This document shows, piece by piece, positions 44,545 through 45,699 of a stretch of DNA of 45,699 nt. Position numbers and translations under genes: made by a program. The notes under the pieces were generated by a model, which was given only the letters and a program-made list of their open reading frames with translations, was not told the DNA's origin and ran no database searches. Source of the DNA: UBA9676 sp035532275 (GTDB lineage: Bacteria; Actinomycetota; Actinomycetes; Streptosporangiales; Streptosporangiaceae); the NCBI GenBank assembly GCA_035532275.1, contig DATKRG010000045.1, positions 1 to 45,699 on the forward strand, read 5' to 3'. Every line of letters starts with the position of its first letter. The stretch's first letter is position 1.

Positions 44545-44604
44545 AAGCAAACCCACTAAACTACCTAATCGTAGCTCCACTTAGCATGTTTAGCTGGTTT
44601 GCTT
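44545..44604 (-). promoter_or_regulatory. 17-bp imperfect palindrome upstream of fic
   Basis: Arms at 44545-44561 (AAGCAAACCCACTAAAC) and 44588-44604 (GTTTAGCTGGTTTGCTT) match as inverted repeats at 15 of 17 positions, 26 bp apart. The near arm abuts the fic ribosome site. The stretch is much richer in A/T than its surroundings. Fits an operator, possibly for the winged-helix end of Fic itself, or an RNA hairpin. Confidence 0.65.
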
Positions 44605-45147
44605 GGTAGGTTAACGACCGTCGACGCCTTGCGAACCCTGCATGCCTGGGCGTCCGCCGTGCCGGCACGCATGATGAGGCGGCTCGGCCTGTGTTACCGG
44701 CCGACAGCAGCTCACGATGACATAGGTGACGACAGCGAGGGGCTGGAGGCTGGGTTGCCTGGCCCCGGGCGACTTGCCGCTGGACACAGAGACCCTCATC
44801 TTTCGGGCAGGAATAACCTGCCCGCCGATCAGAGGGCTTTACCGCACTGGGTGTAACCGGCAGCCAGTGCCCTACCGGCGCTTGCGCGCTACTGACGATC
44901 ATCGTAACAGGGAGATATCGATCTCGGTGCGGCGTTGGCGGCTTGCCTCGGGGATGCCACGGGTGGAACCTGGGTCAGCGGCCGCCGATGCGGCTGCCCC
45001 TCGTACTCGGTCACGTGCGCGAATGCCCTAGCGCAGTCGGGAAAGGTTTGCCAGGCCAGGACAGCTGGCACATCACCTCCCGCGATGCGGGAGAGCGCCA
45101 GCCTGCTCATCAGCCGACAGCGGCGCAGGTCTAGGGTGCAAGAGGAC
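44605..45147. other. Non-coding or decayed stretch between fic and the 61-aa gene
   Basis: About 540 bp with no convincing gene on either strand; short open frames have no ribosome sites and no coherent codon use. It contains a perfect 8-bp hairpin CGGGCAGG/CCTGCCCG with a 5-nt loop at 44804-44824 and presumably the fic promoter at its left end. It could be a decayed gene or an integration scar. Confidence 0.5.
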
Positions 45148-45182
45148 CCGGGACGGGGGTGGATTCAGCATCCCCGTCCCGG
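45148..45182 (-). terminator. 11-bp hairpin terminator after the 61-aa gene
   Basis: CCGGGACGGGG (45148-45158) and CCCCGTCCCGG (45172-45182) form a perfect 11-bp stem with a 13-nt loop, starting 6 bp after the stop codon. Strong GC stem; no clear U-run. Confidence 0.75.
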
Positions 45183-45188
45183 CCCGCT

Positions 45189-45374
45189 TCACTGCTCGTC
45201 AGGGTTCTCGTCAGGATGCTCCCTACGAATTCCCTTGAACGGCTCATCGTCGGCCTTCACGTCCAGGAACCGGCCAGTCTCGCTGTCCCGCTTGACCCAG
45301 CCAACAGGCGTCTTAACCTGCGAACGGTCCCTGACGGCGCCCTCTCGGTAGCCTTTGCCAGTGTTCTTCGCCAC
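45189..45374 (-). CDS. Small conserved protein (61 aa)
   Basis: 61-residue, charged, probably unstructured protein beginning MAKNTGKGYREGAVRDRSQ and containing GWVKRDSETGRFLDVKAD. I recall short proteins of this pattern in many actinobacteria and other bacteria, without known function. The GTG start is 9 bp after GGAGG. It sits alone between two strong hairpins: its own terminator and the one after nrdJ. Confidence 0.85.
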   Translation of the reverse strand: MAKNTGKGYREGAVRDRSQVKTPVGWVKRDSETGRFLDVKADDEPFKGIRREHPDENPDEQ

Positions 45375-45452
45375 TCTTCTTCACCTCCCCTCTCCTTCGG
45401 GCGGAGGGCCTGTCCAGCCGAGCAGGCTGGCGAGGCTCCCCGCGTCCATCCA

Positions 45453-45487
45453 GACGGGAAGCCGACCCAGCGGGTCGGCTTCCCGTC
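45453..45487 (-). terminator. 16-bp hairpin terminator after nrdJ
   Basis: GACGGGAAGCCGACCC (45453-45468) and GGGTCGGCTTCCCGTC (45472-45487) form a perfect 16-bp stem with a 3-nt loop, about 70 bp after the nrdJ stop. It is the strongest hairpin in the window and probably separates nrdJ from the small gene downstream. Confidence 0.8.
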
Positions 45488-45554
45488 GCATACGCGACAC
45501 CGCAGGCAGTACACGCCCACCCAGGTGTTGCATCTGATGCAATAAATCTCACTT

Positions 45555-45699
45555 TTAGCTGCAGCCGCTGGTGGCGCCGCAGCCTTCGCAGACGTAGCAG
45601 CTGCCCGCCGGGCGCATCTTCGTGCCGCAGGTCAGGCAGAGCGGTGCGTCCGCCGTGCGGCCCTGCTGCGACTCCAGCACCTCCATCGAACTGTGCGGC
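45555..45699 (-). CDS. nrdJ: Vitamin B12-dependent ribonucleotide reductase, C-terminal fragment
   Basis: Only the last 47 residues are in the window. The frame ends with a zinc-finger-like tail: CLTCGTKM, then GSCYVCEGCGATSGCS, which is the characteristic C-terminus of adenosylcobalamin-dependent class II ribonucleotide reductases of actinobacteria. The rest of the gene lies beyond the right edge. In many actinobacteria lexA, nrdR and nrdJ are neighbours; here about 3 kb of other genes lie between lexA and nrdJ, and no nrdR is seen inside the window. Confidence 0.92.
   Translation of the reverse strand, partial: PHSSMEVLESQQGRTADAPLCLTCGTKMRPAGSCYVCEGCGATSGCS

Noticed and set aside
44804..44824. 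8-bp hairpin as a terminator
   Set aside because: No gene ends next to it and no U-run follows on either strand; recorded only as a hairpin in the gap.
44889..45110. 73-codon minus-strand frame in the fic-nrdJ gap
   Set aside because: No ribosome site or recognisable family; equally long frames overlap on the plus strand. A decayed gene cannot be excluded.

Overview
The window is about 45.7 kb of very GC-rich chromosomal DNA from an actinobacterium. The evidence is the actinobacterial cytochrome oxidase order ctaC-ctaD-ctaF, an AdoK-type kinase beside erpA, a PspA/PspAA/HtpX/PspAB module, an HrdB-type principal sigma factor near parC/parE, an actinobacterial SOS box in front of lexA, and frequent GTG starts. 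A filamentous or spore-forming lineage (Streptosporangiales, Streptomyces-like or a relative) fits the SpoIIE-type phosphatase and HrdB, but I cannot name a genus. Most of the window reads as ordinary core genome. I see no insertion sequence, CRISPR array, tRNA or rRNA.

Layout. 0-9 kb: a truncated L,D-transpeptidase lipoprotein; ctaC-ctaD-ctaF on the minus strand; a divergent sulfur pair (cysteine desulfurase and TusA-like carrier); then ctaG, adoK and erpA on the minus strand. These combine terminal oxidase biogenesis with sulfur and Fe-S supply. 8.7-12.7 kb: nadA (plus) faces a three-gene flavin redox operon: a membrane flavohaem reductase-like protein, an FMN-binding protein with a flavinylation motif, and the flavinyl transferase ApbE. 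12.7-15.5 kb: the Psp envelope-stress module. 15.7-19.6 kb: a DUF3043 membrane protein, an aldo/keto reductase, a small conserved protein, and a PfkB kinase-SDR pair.

19.7-28 kb: topoisomerase IV subunits parC (plus) and parE (minus), a Pro/Ala/Thr-tailed hypothetical protein, a small zinc-ribbon-like protein, an actinophage-like hydrolase-fold protein behind a perfect palindrome, and hrdB. 28-35 kb: a PAS-PAS-GAF-PP2C phosphatase, a 570-residue protein of unknown function, and a membrane-anchored protein with two AAA+ (CbxX/CfqX) modules. 35-41.6 kb: a minus-strand run of hydrolases and an oxidase (PHB-depolymerase-like lipoprotein, amidase, phosphoesterase, Tat-exported bicovalent flavoprotein). 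41.7-45.7 kb: lexA with its SOS box, a two-repeat hypothetical protein, a class II Fic protein behind a large imperfect palindrome, a poorly coding stretch, a 61-residue protein between two strong hairpins, and the C-terminus of the B12-dependent ribonucleotide reductase NrdJ.

The most unusual feature across the window is a set of nine short tandem duplications (15, 17, 18 or 21 bp). Those inside genes are multiples of three and lie in linkers, loops or tails. The two 17-bp ones sit exactly on stop codons. The most promising functional leads are the flavinylation operon, whose ApbE has no visible signal peptide; a divergent cysteine desulfurase lacking the usual PLP-contacting Gln and paired with a TusA carrier; and several unknown proteins beside clear palindromic sites.
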